Source: DATBGO01 sp050011895 (GTDB lineage Bacteria > Actinomycetota > Actinomycetes > Streptosporangiales > Streptosporangiaceae). Taken from it: DNA of 64,000 nucleotides. The notes beneath the pieces were generated by a model. The model searched no databases. It was not told the origin of the DNA and saw only the letters and a list, made by a program, of their open reading frames with translations. The stretch spans positions 127,914-191,913 of the forward strand of contig JBEKIF010000006.1 in NCBI GenBank assembly GCA_050011895.1, written 5' to 3'. Of the stretch, positions 1 to 7,629 are shown piece by piece; positions within the stretch are counted from its first letter, which is position 1; the number at the start of each line of letters is the position of its first letter. Both the position numbers and the translations under genes were made by a program.

Positions 1-642
1 CTGCGCGGAGTGATCACTGACTGGGGCGGGGTCATGACCAACCCCATGGCGGAGACCATGAACGCCTGGCTTGACGCGGACGGCATCGACAGGAAGAGCT
101 ACGCGGCCGCGATCCGGCCGTGGCTAGCGCAGGCGTATGGGGCGGCCGGTCACGGAAACCCGGTACACGCGCTGGAACGCGGGGAGTGGGGGCACGAGGA
201 GTTCGAGCGGGTGCTCGCGGGCCAGCTGGTCCGCTTCGATGGGCAGCCCGTGGTTCCCGACGGCCTGCTGAACAGGATGTTCGCGGCTTCGACGATGGAA
301 GTTGCGATGCGGGAGCTGATGTGGGCGCTTCGCAAGGCCGGGGTCCGCACGGCACTCCTGTCCAACTCCTGGGGCGGCACCGGCTACCCGCGCGACCTGT
401 TTCCGGAGATGTTCGACGTCGTCGTGATCTCCTCAGAGGTCGGGATGCGCAAGCCGGAGGAGGAGATCTTCAGGCACGCTGCAGCTCTGCTCGGGCTTGA
501 GCCCGAGGAGTGCGTGTTCATCGACGACATCGAAGCCAACGTGCTGGCTGCCGAGGCGGTCGGCCTGGTCGGCGTGCATCACCGCGAGCCAAGCCGGACC
601 GCCGAGCGACTCGGCCAGCTGCTTGGGATCCGACTCGCCTGA
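1..642 (+). CDS. HAD-family hydrolase (5' end cut by window edge)
   Basis: Haloacid dehalogenase-type hydrolase, probably a phosphatase of the HAD-IA group, cytosolic. Motif I is DWGGV, the variant in which the second Asp of DxD is Gly, as in the FDLGGVL-type epoxide-hydrolase N-domain group. Motif II is LLSNSWG, a lysine lies in GMRKPEEEIF, and motif IV is VFIDDIEAN. A GTG occurs at base 10, but the reading frame is open to base 1 and codons 1-3 (LRG) fit the usual residues before this motif, so the true start is probably just outside the window. Substrate is unknown. The vsr-like gene begins 32 bases downstream on the same strand. Confidence 0.85.
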   Translation: MRGVITDWGGVMTNPMAETMNAWLDADGIDRKSYAAAIRPWLAQAYGAAGHGNPVHALERGEWGHEEFERVLAGQLVRFDGQPVVPDGLLNRMFAASTMEVAMRELMWALRKAGVRTALLSNSWGGTGYPRDLFPEMFDVVVISSEVGMRKPEEEIFRHAAALLGLEPEECVFIDDIEANVLAAEAVGLVGVHHREPSRTAERLGQLLGIRLA

Positions 643-674
643 CTGGCGAGCGGTGTTGCCCTAGCCTGGCCGCT

Positions 675-1409
675 GTGACCGACTATCCGCGGTCCTCGAG
701 CGCTGGGCGCTCAGCCAACATGCGCGCCAACCGCCGCAAAGACACCAAGCCGGAACTCGCCCTGCGCCGGGCGCTGCACAGCCAGGGATACCGCTACCGC
801 AAGGACTACCGGCTGGACCTGGCGAGCGGGACGAGAGTGCGGCCAGATATCGCGTTTACGGCCCGGAAGGTCGCGGTCTTTGTGGACGGCTGCTTCTGGC
901 ACGGCTGCCCTCAGCACGGTTCCAGGCCAGCCGTCAACGTCTGGTACTGGGAGCCCAAGCTGCGCAGGAACGCCGAGCGAGACCGATCGGCGGATGCGGC
1001 GCTTGCAGCTGCGGGCTGGGCGGTCGTCAGGGTATGGGAACACGAGCCGCTCGATGGGGCGGTGGCAGCCGTAGTCGCCGCGCTGCGCCGGGCGGCGGGG
1101 TTGCCCGCGGGCGGGTTGCCCGAGGGAGCGTCGCCGCAGGCGGGGACGCTGGAGGGGCCGCTGGAGGGGCTGCTGGAGGGACGGCCGCTGGTGGCGGGGC
1201 GGCTGGAGGGGCTGCTGGAGGGGCGGCCGCTGGTGGCGGGGCGGCTGGAGGGGCGGCCGCTGGTGGAGGGGCTGCTGGAGGGACGGCCGCTGGTGGAGGG
1301 GCCGCTGCTGGAGGGGCCGCCGCCGCTGGCGGGGCTGCTGGCGGAGGAGCTGCCAGCGGATGGGGAGGCCACGGAGGATCCGTCGGACGGGGCGCCCGTC
1401 GCGATTTGA
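675..1409 (+). CDS. vsr: Very short patch repair endonuclease (Vsr-like) with repeat-rich C-terminal tail
   Basis: Homologue of Vsr, which nicks 5' of T in T:G mismatches arising from 5-methylcytosine deamination. The GTG at 675 starts the protein just before the conserved core (MRANRRKDTKPELALRRAL), and the upstream reading frame overlaps the preceding gene. Visible motifs are RPDIAF (catalytic Asp near residue 58), VDGCFWHGCP (His and zinc-ligand Cys), ERDR, and VVRVWEHE. The Vsr core ends near residue 140, the family's usual length. The remaining ~100 residues are low-complexity repeats of the type LEGRPLVAG encoded by a GC-rich minisatellite. No cytosine methyltransferase is adjacent, so this is an orphan vsr. 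The tail is probably disordered; core function is likely retained. Confidence 0.85.
   Translation: MTDYPRSSSAGRSANMRANRRKDTKPELALRRALHSQGYRYRKDYRLDLASGTRVRPDIAFTARKVAVFVDGCFWHGCPQHGSRPAVNVWYWEPKLRRNAERDRSADAALAAAGWAVVRVWEHEPLDGAVAAVVAALRRAAGLPAGGLPEGASPQAGTLEGPLEGLLEGRPLVAGRLEGLLEGRPLVAGRLEGRPLVEGLLEGRPLVEGPLLEGPPPLAGLLAEELPADGEATEDPSDGAPVAI
1130..1345 (+). repeat. GC-rich minisatellite in the vsr 3' part
   Basis: Imperfect tandem repeats built from GGCGGCTGGAGGGGC and GGCCGCTGGTGG blocks keep the vsr frame open and encode alternating LEGLLEGRPLVAG and LEGRPLVEG units. Other frames of the same stretch read as Gly/Ala or Ser/Pro repeats, which explains long spurious open frames here. Confidence 0.85.
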
Positions 1410-1487
1410 CCAGAGCGTGCGATTACCCGGCCGGGCGGCGCCAGGACTGGCACACTCTTGATCACCCTCGCCTGCGCTGGGGAGCCG

Positions 1488-1985
1488 ATGCGCGTCTACC
1501 TGCCATTCACGCTGCCGACCTTGGCCGCGCTGTTTCGCGACGGTCAGATCGGCCCCGCACCGGTGCGCGGCTATGCGGTCACCCCTGCGCTCCGCGAGTG
1601 GTACGCGAGCGGTGACCTGGAGGAGCTCGAGTACGTCGCTATGACGCAGGCGGCCAAGGCGTCACTGCGGCTGCTGCACGCCGACCCGCAGGTCCCGCCG
1701 CGGCGGGCCGTGCTCGCCGCGGACATCGCCGAGGAACTGGTGGCCGAGGCCGGGGGGTTCGACGAGCCAGCGCTCGTCAAGGTCGCCGTTGCCATCCCGG
1801 TCAGCTCGGTGGTCTCCGGTCACATCGATGATCCGCTTGCCGTGCCGGACATTCGAGCGGCGATTGAGGCGCTGCCAGCCGCTGACGCTGGCGATGACGA
1901 CGCCCAGTTCGCAGTGGACAGCGCTGAGGGGTATGAGCTGATGTGGTACGCCACCCAGGAGCTGCAACTCGGTGAGTACCGCTAG
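1488..1985 (+). CDS. DUF6912-type conserved hypothetical protein
   Basis: Small cytosolic protein of 165 residues beginning MRVYLPFTLPTLAALF, the characteristic opening of the actinobacterial DUF6912 family. ATG at 1488 follows a GGGGAG ribosome-binding sequence by about four bases. An in-frame upstream ATG at 1458 is possible but would add ten residues without a better site. The C-terminus ends GYELMWYATQELQLGEYR and the middle holds an acidic stretch (ADAGDDDAQ). No catalytic motif is visible and no function is known to me. The assignment rests on the N-terminal signature. Confidence 0.75.
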   Translation: MRVYLPFTLPTLAALFRDGQIGPAPVRGYAVTPALREWYASGDLEELEYVAMTQAAKASLRLLHADPQVPPRRAVLAADIAEELVAEAGGFDEPALVKVAVAIPVSSVVSGHIDDPLAVPDIRAAIEALPAADAGDDDAQFAVDSAEGYELMWYATQELQLGEYR

Positions 1986-2134
1986 AGCCTGACGGTCGGG
2001 ATCACGCCAGCCGCCTGCCAGCGCATGCCAGCCCACGCCAGGCGAGCCGCCATAGCCGGATGAACCGATCAGGCGCGGGTCAACCTACGATGGGACGGAC
2101 CGCCGAGATGCCGCGTAGCGCAGGGAGATCTGCG

Positions 2135-3763
2135 ATGGATGCCGTTACCAACGTTCCTGTCCCGGGCAATGAGCCGATCAGGAGTTACGCTCCTGGCAGC
2201 CAGGAACGCGCAGCGCTGGAGAGCAAAGTCAAGGACCTCAGCGGCGAGCGCGCCGAGCTGACCATGACCATCGGCGGCCAGGACCGGATGGGCAGCGGCG
2301 AGCGCGCCGACGTAGTCCAGCCGCACAACCACCGGCACGTGCTCGGCCAGTACGGGAACGCGACCGACCAGGACGTCGCCGCCGCGATCGAGGCGGCCAG
2401 GCAGGCCGCGCCAGGCTGGCGGGAGCTGTCCTTCGACGACCGGGCAGCTATCTTCCTGCGGGCCGCCGATCTGCTCTCCGGTCCCTGGCGGTTCACCCTC
2501 AACGCCGCGACCATCCTCGGCCAGTCGAAGTCGGTTCAGCAGGCGGAGATCGACTCGGCCGCCGAGCTGATCGACTTCTGGCGGTTCAACGTGCATTACG
2601 CCCGTCGCCTGCTCGCAGAGCAGCCGGTCTCCGCGCCGGGCTGCTGGAACCGGCTTGAGTACCGGCCGCTGGAAGGCTTCGTACTGGCCATCACGCCATT
2701 CAACTTCACCGCGATCGCGGGTAACCTGCCGACCGCGCCCGCACTGCTGGGCAACGTCGTGGTCTGGAAACCTTCGCACACGCAGCAACTGGCCGCGCAC
2801 TACACAATGCGGATCCTCGAGGCGGCCGGCCTGCCGCCCGGCGTGATCAACATGGTGACCGGCAGCGGCCAGCCGGTGTCCAGGGTCGCGTTGCCGCACC
2901 CCGAGCTCGCGGGCATTCACTTCACTGGCTCGACCGGAACCTTCCAGCACATGTGGCGGACGGTCGGGGAGAACATCTCCGGCTACCGTGGTTACCCGCG
3001 GCTGGTCGGTGAGACCGGCGGCAAGGACTTCGTCATCGCGCACCCCTCGGCTGATCCCGATGTCTTGACGACCGCGCTGATCCGGGGCGCGTTCGAGTAT
3101 CAGGGGCAGAAATGCTCCGCCGCCTCGCGTGCGTACGTGCCGCGGTCAGTGTGGGACCAGATGGGCGACGACTTCGTATCCGCTGTCCAGTCGCTGACCA
3201 TGGGGGATCTCGGGGCCGATCTCTCGCTCTTCATGGGCGCCGTGATCGACGACAAGGCATTCGCTGACCACGCGGACGCGCTGGCCAGGGCCAAGACCAG
3301 GCCGGCCATCCGGGTACTCGCCGGTGGCGAGACCAACGATGCTGACGGCTGGTTCGTACAGCCCACCGTGCTGGCGTGCACCGATCCGACCGATGAGGTG
3401 TTCACCACCGAGTACTTCGGCCCGATCCTGTCCGTCCATGTCTTCGACGACGCCGACTACGCCAATGTCGTCGCGCAGGCAGCGGATGCCTCGCCGTACG
3501 CGCTGACCGGCTCGATCATCGCGACCGACCGGACCGCTATCGCCGACGCGACCGACGCACTGCGCTACTCGGCAGGAAACTTCTACATCAACGACAAGCC
3601 AACCGGCGCGGTCGTCGGCCAGCAGCCGTTCGGCGGAGCGAGGGCAAGCGGGACCAACGACAAGGCGGGTTCTATCTTCAACCTGATCCGCTGGGTCAAC
3701 GCCCGCACCATCAAGGAGCTGTTCGTCCCGCCGGTCGACTACCGCTATCCGCACATGGGCTAG
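2135..3763 (+). CDS. pruA: L-glutamate gamma-semialdehyde dehydrogenase (1-pyrroline-5-carboxylate dehydrogenase)
   Basis: NAD-dependent oxidation of glutamate semialdehyde to glutamate, the second step of proline catabolism; cytosolic aldehyde dehydrogenase. The ATG at 2135 has GGGAG seven bases upstream and gives 542 residues, the usual actinobacterial length; in-frame starts from 2060 are rejected. Visible features are the substrate and NAD segment ITPFNFTAIAGN, the FTGSTGTF loop, the general-base Glu in VGETGGK (near residue 292) and the catalytic Cys in GQKCSAAS (near residue 327). The C-terminal motif PFGGARASGTNDKAG is typical. No proline dehydrogenase is adjacent, but NAD-glutamate dehydrogenase lies 4 kb downstream and would take the glutamate to 2-oxoglutarate. 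Confidence 0.96.
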   Translation: MDAVTNVPVPGNEPIRSYAPGSQERAALESKVKDLSGERAELTMTIGGQDRMGSGERADVVQPHNHRHVLGQYGNATDQDVAAAIEAARQAAPGWRELSFDDRAAIFLRAADLLSGPWRFTLNAATILGQSKSVQQAEIDSAAELIDFWRFNVHYARRLLAEQPVSAPGCWNRLEYRPLEGFVLAITPFNFTAIAGNLPTAPALLGNVVVWKPSHTQQLAAHYTMRILEAAGLPPGVINMVTGSGQPVSRVALPHPELAGIHFTGSTGTFQHMWRTVGENISGYRGYPRLVGETGGKDFVIAHPSADPDVLTTALIRGAFEYQGQKCSAASRAYVPRSVWDQMGDDFVSAVQSLTMGDLGADLSLFMGAVIDDKAFADHADALARAKTRPAIRVLAGGETNDADGWFVQPTVLACTDPTDEVFTTEYFGPILSVHVFDDADYANVVAQAADASPYALTGSIIATDRTAIADATDALRYSAGNFYINDKPTGAVVGQQPFGGARASGTNDKAGSIFNLIRWVNARTIKELFVPPVDYRYPHMG

Positions 3764-3926
3764 CTCCCGGGCTAGCTGGCGCCGCCTGGTCATGGGCCAT
3801 CGGCGTCCGAGCTGGTGACTGCAACCCGGCCGCGGGTGGTGTCGGCCGCCCGCGGCGGCGGTACGCTCGCAATGGCCTGGACCTGTCGGTCGGCACCGAT
3901 GCCGGCCACAATGTCGCTGGAGGGCA

Positions 3927-4661
3927 ATGACTTACCGCCTGGTCCTGTGGAACATCGATCTGACTCTCGTGGACGTGGTCAGGGTTTCCCGGGATGCCTA
4001 CGCGGACGCGTTCCACCGGGTGACCGGGCGCCCGCTGGTGGCGCTGCCGCAGATAGCCGGCCAGACCGACTCGGAGATCTTCTTCGAGGCGCTCGCCTTC
4101 AATCAGGCGGCGTCGGGCCCGACCGAGGCAGGTGGCCAGGAACTGCTGGCCGCCTACATCAAGGAACTCGCTTACGCGTTCGCGGCCCGGCGGGAGCTGC
4201 TCGGTGAGCAGGGCCGGGTGCTGCCAGGAGCCAGAGAGGCGGTGGCGGCGGCGGCCGCCCTGCCTGGCGTGGTCCAGTCCGTGTTGACCGGGTCGATCAG
4301 GCCGAACGCGGTGGCGAAACTCCGCGCGTTCGGCCTCGAGCCGTTCCTCGATCTTGAGATCGGCGGCTACGGGTCAGAGATCTACCTCAAAGGGACCCAG
4401 CTGATGGAGACCCGCAGGCGCGCAGCGGCCAAGTATGGTGCGGAATTCGGTCCTGGCTCCACCGTGTACCTGGCGGATTCAAGCCGCGATGTCGACGCCG
4501 CCAGCATCGGGGGCGCGCGCTGCGTGGCCGTCGCCAGCGGCCGGTCGACCGCGAGTGAGCTGCGAGCCGCCGGGGCCGACGTCGTGATCGACGATCTTTG
4601 CGACGTGGCTGCGGTCGTCGGGGCCATCGACCGGCTGACATCGCCGGTGTCGGCAGGCTGA
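3927..4661 (+). CDS. HAD-family hydrolase with Asn at the nucleophile position
   Basis: HAD-superfamily protein of 244 residues with a helical cap. Motif I reads LVLWNIDLTLVD, so Asn stands where the nucleophilic Asp of DxDxT is expected (codon AAC); the second Asp and Thr are kept. Motif II is VLTGS, motif III a Lys in VAKLRAFGL, and motif IV is VYLADSSRDVDAA. With Asn at the nucleophile, ordinary phosphoaspartate chemistry would not be expected, so it may be inactive, have a different role, or belong to a subgroup with this substitution. It precedes a small membrane protein by nine bases, suggesting co-transcription. Substrate is unknown. Confidence 0.85.
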   Translation: MTYRLVLWNIDLTLVDVVRVSRDAYADAFHRVTGRPLVALPQIAGQTDSEIFFEALAFNQAASGPTEAGGQELLAAYIKELAYAFAARRELLGEQGRVLPGAREAVAAAAALPGVVQSVLTGSIRPNAVAKLRAFGLEPFLDLEIGGYGSEIYLKGTQLMETRRRAAAKYGAEFGPGSTVYLADSSRDVDAASIGGARCVAVASGRSTASELRAAGADVVIDDLCDVAAVVGAIDRLTSPVSAG

Positions 4662-4670
4662 GCGGCCGTC

Positions 4671-4904
4671 ATGGGCAGCCTTGCGCTGACTATCTACGGG
4701 GTGACCGCCCTGACCTTCATGATGGCGATGTACAGCCTGGAGCAACGCCATCCCAGGTTCATCCTGGCGTTCGCGATCGGCTGCCTGCTGGCGAGCAGTT
4801 ACGGATTCCTGTCCGGGGCCTGGCCATTCGGGGTGGTCGAGGCGATCTGGTCGGTTATCGCGCTGCGGCGCTACCTGCAGCAGTTCCAGCGGGGCAGCAG
4901 CTGA
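4671..4904 (+). CDS. Small two-helix membrane protein
   Basis: A 77-residue integral membrane protein with two hydrophobic segments (about residues 3-23 and 30-58), then a short basic tail ALRRYLQQFQRGSS. The segment GFLSGAWPFGVVEAIWSVIALRRYL looks like a conserved actinobacterial hypothetical membrane family. The ATG lies nine bases after the HAD gene, so the two are probably one operon. No function can be stated. Confidence 0.7.
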   Translation: MGSLALTIYGVTALTFMMAMYSLEQRHPRFILAFAIGCLLASSYGFLSGAWPFGVVEAIWSVIALRRYLQQFQRGSS

Positions 4905-4957
4905 CTTAGGCCACAACTTGCCAGGCCCCGGCGTTGCGAGGATACGGTGAAAAGCCC

Positions 4958-7189
4958 ATGCTGATGCCTATGCCAACCGAAGACCACGGCAGCGCTGCCG
5001 GGAGCGGGGAAGATCAGCCTTCAGCGGGGGCCGCGACCGTGGCGGACGCGCCGGGCGCGGCCGGCGAAGCGAGCGCGGCCGCCATGCTGGCGAAGGCCGG
5101 GCGCGACTACGGCTCTTTGCTCTGGGAGCCCGATGCGCAGGTCACGGCGAATGCCAAGATCACCGCCTATGCCAACTGGCTTGACGCCGAACATGGGGTC
5201 AGCTTGCGCGGCTACGAAGAACTCTGGCAGTGGTCGGTGGATGATCCCGGTCGTTTCTGGGGGACGGTGTGGGACTACTTCGGCGTGCTCGGGGACCGCG
5301 GAGAGGGCCCGGTACTGAGCGGTGGGCCGATGCCGGATGTCCGGTGGTTCACCGGGGCCACACTCAACTATGCGCGGAACGCGCTCAGTTCAGCCCAAAC
5401 CAATCCAGAGCGAACCGCCGTCATCTTCCGGTCCGAGGGCGGCAGGGCCGGAGCGCTCAGCTACGCCGAGCTCGATCTCCAAGTCGCCAGAGTCCGTGAG
5501 GCGCTGCGGGCGCTTGGCGTCGCGAAGGGCGACCGGGTCGCGGCCTACCTGCCCAACACGCCAGAGGCGCTGATCGGCCTGCTCGCCACCGCCAGCCTGG
5601 GCGCCATCTGGTCGTCGTGCTCGCCTGACTTCGGCGCACGCAGCGTTATCGACAGGTTCGCGCAGATAACGCCGAAGGTGCTGATCGCGGTCGACGGCTA
5701 CGTCTATGGCGGCAAGTCCTTTGACCGGCGTACCGAGGTGGCAGGCATCGCATCCGCCCTGCCGGGCCTCGAAGCGGTGATCATGATCGACTACCTGGCG
5801 GCGGCGGGCGGCGAGGCGAGCGGCGAGGCGGCCGGAGTGGCGGGCAGCGAGGTGCGGGGCGACGCGCTCGGCGAGACGGGCAGCCAGGTGCCAGCCGGGG
5901 GCCTTGGCGAGCTCCGGGTGCCGGTGCTGCCCTGGGACGCACTACCGGGCGGCGGGCCTGCGGCGGACGGCGGGGCGGGACCAGCGGCGTTCGAAGAGGT
6001 TCCCTTCGATCATCCGTTGTGGATCCTGTATTCCTCGGGTACAACCGGCCTGCCTAAGCCGATCGTGCACGGCCACGGCGGGATTGTGCTCGAGCACCTG
6101 AAGGTACTCGTCTTCCACCAGGACCTCGGGCCTGATGATGTCTTCTTCTGGTACACGACGACCGGCTGGATGATGTGGAACTACCTGGCCGGCGGCCTGC
6201 TGGCCGGGGCGACTGTGGTTGCCTACGACGGGAGCGCCACCCACCCGGGCATCGACGCGCTCTGGCGGCTGGCCGCCGAGGCCGGCGTCAGCTACGCGGG
6301 AACCGGCGCACCCTACCTGCTGGCCTGCATGAAAGCAGGCCTTCGGCCGGCCGCACAGCACGACCTGTCCAGGCTCCGCGGAGTCGGTTCCACCGGTTCC
6401 CCGTTGCCGCCGGAGGGCTTCCGCTGGGTCTACGCGGAGGTGGCAGCGGAGGGTTCCGACCTCGTTCTCGGCTCCGTCTCCGGCGGCACCGACCTGTGCA
6501 CCGGCTTCGTCGGGCCATGCCCGCTGCTGCCGGTCCGGGCCGGCGTGATCTCGGGCCGGTGCCTCGGTGCCGAGGTAGAGGCCTACGATCCCGGCGGCCA
6601 TCCGCTCGTCGGAGCCGTCGGGGAACTAGTGATCACCCGCCCGATGCCGTCGATGCCGGTGCGCTTCTGGAACGATCCGGGTGGCCAGCGATACCTAGCC
6701 AGCTACTTCGCCGACTTCCCCGGGGTGTGGCGGCACGGCGACTGGATCATGATGCTGCCCGACGGCGGCTGCGTGATCTACGGCCGTTCGGACGCCACCT
6801 TGAACCGCGGCGGGGTGCGGATGGGGACCAGCGAGTTCTACCGCGTTGTGGAGGGGCTGCCCGAGGTCGCTGACAGCCTGGTGATCGACACCGGGCAACT
6901 AGGCCAGGACGGCAGGCTGCTCCTGTACGTGGTGCTGGACGGCGGCCAGGAGCTGGACGACGAGCTGGCCCGCCGGATCCGGTCGCAGCTGCGCACGCAG
7001 CTGTCGCCGCGGCATGTGCCCGACGAGATTCACCAGGTGCCGGGCATCCCGAGGACACTGTCGGGCAAGAAACTCGAAGTGCCGGTCAGGAAGATCCTGC
7101 AGGGGACGCCGGTGGCGGATGCGGCCGACCCGGATGCCCTGGCCAACCCGGAGGTGCTCGGTTTCTTCGCCCCTGGAGGGCAGCGGTGA
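4958..7189 (+). CDS. aacS: Acetoacetyl-CoA synthetase (acetoacetate--CoA ligase)
   Basis: ATP-dependent activation of acetoacetate to acetoacetyl-CoA (ketone-body and lipid metabolism), ANL superfamily, cytosolic. ATG at 4958 is preferred; an in-frame TTG at 4934 would add eight residues. Visible motifs are the N-terminal acetyl-CoA-synthetase-like region (DVRWFTGATLNYARNAL), the AMP-binding P-loop YSSGTTGLPKPIVHG (near residue 358), GGTDLCTGFVG, GDWIMMLPDG, the hinge region LNRGGVRMGTSEFYRVVEG and the catalytic Lys in TLSGKKLEVPVRK near the end. An in-frame Gly/Ala/Glu-rich insertion (bases about 5800-5985) lengthens it to 743 residues against about 650 usual. The downstream gene overlaps its stop by four bases. 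Confidence 0.95.
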   Translation: MLMPMPTEDHGSAAGSGEDQPSAGAATVADAPGAAGEASAAAMLAKAGRDYGSLLWEPDAQVTANAKITAYANWLDAEHGVSLRGYEELWQWSVDDPGRFWGTVWDYFGVLGDRGEGPVLSGGPMPDVRWFTGATLNYARNALSSAQTNPERTAVIFRSEGGRAGALSYAELDLQVARVREALRALGVAKGDRVAAYLPNTPEALIGLLATASLGAIWSSCSPDFGARSVIDRFAQITPKVLIAVDGYVYGGKSFDRRTEVAGIASALPGLEAVIMIDYLAAAGGEASGEAAGVAGSEVRGDALGETGSQVPAGGLGELRVPVLPWDALPGGGPAADGGAGPAAFEEVPFDHPLWILYSSGTTGLPKPIVHGHGGIVLEHLKVLVFHQDLGPDDVFFWYTTTGWMMWNYLAGGLLAGATVVAYDGSATHPGIDALWRLAAEAGVSYAGTGAPYLLACMKAGLRPAAQHDLSRLRGVGSTGSPLPPEGFRWVYAEVAAEGSDLVLGSVSGGTDLCTGFVGPCPLLPVRAGVISGRCLGAEVEAYDPGGHPLVGAVGELVITRPMPSMPVRFWNDPGGQRYLASYFADFPGVWRHGDWIMMLPDGGCVIYGRSDATLNRGGVRMGTSEFYRVVEGLPEVADSLVIDTGQLGQDGRLLLYVVLDGGQELDDELARRIRSQLRTQLSPRHVPDEIHQVPGIPRTLSGKKLEVPVRKILQGTPVADAADPDALANPEVLGFFAPGGQR

Positions 7190-7572
7190 GCGCCGAACGG
7201 GGCCGCCGCGGCGCGGCACCAAGTCGGGCCGGCGCCCGGCGCAGGCGGCTGGCCGAGCCATCGCTGCGGGATGCGCACGTCGGCCTGCTTGCTTCCCGCG
7301 GTCTGCCAGCGGAGACCGACGATCAGGTCATGTCCTCGCTCGCGGGTGTTGCCAGGGACCGGGCAAGTCACGATGATCTGTGGCAACTGGCCGGGAATCT
7401 GCTGAGTCATGATGAGATGGCGGGTCTCTGGCGGACCAGGAACGGTCAGATGGTGGAGCGGCAGATCGGCACGAAGTCCGGAACGGGCGGCTCGACTGGC
7501 GCCCCGTACCTGCACCGGCGGGTGCCGTTGCGTTATTACCCGCTGTTGTGGGAGCTGCGAGATTGCCCATAG
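7186..7572 (+). CDS. Tryptophan 2,3-dioxygenase C-terminal-half-like protein
   Basis: A 128-residue protein translationally coupled to aacS (GTGA overlap). Residues about 65-125 resemble the last part of tryptophan 2,3-dioxygenase: LWRTRNGQMVERQIGTKSGT, then GGSTGAPYL, and a terminal YYPLLWELRD like the FPELWxVRT end of bacterial enzymes. The first ~25 residues are Arg/Ala-rich. The N-terminal half of the normal ~280-residue enzyme is absent. In the family the helix before the IGxKxGTGGS motif carries a His (WRYRH-type) that I believe is the haem ligand; here the aligned residues are R-N. It therefore cannot be a standard dioxygenase and may be a remnant or a repurposed domain. Start chosen for the coupling. 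Confidence 0.65.
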   Translation: MSAERGRRGAAPSRAGARRRRLAEPSLRDAHVGLLASRGLPAETDDQVMSSLAGVARDRASHDDLWQLAGNLLSHDEMAGLWRTRNGQMVERQIGTKSGTGGSTGAPYLHRRVPLRYYPLLWELRDCP

Positions 7573-7629
7573 CTGCGCAGGCCGGACCGGCCAACGTCGT
7601 CCGGACCGGGACAAAGGGGAGTGAAGCCA

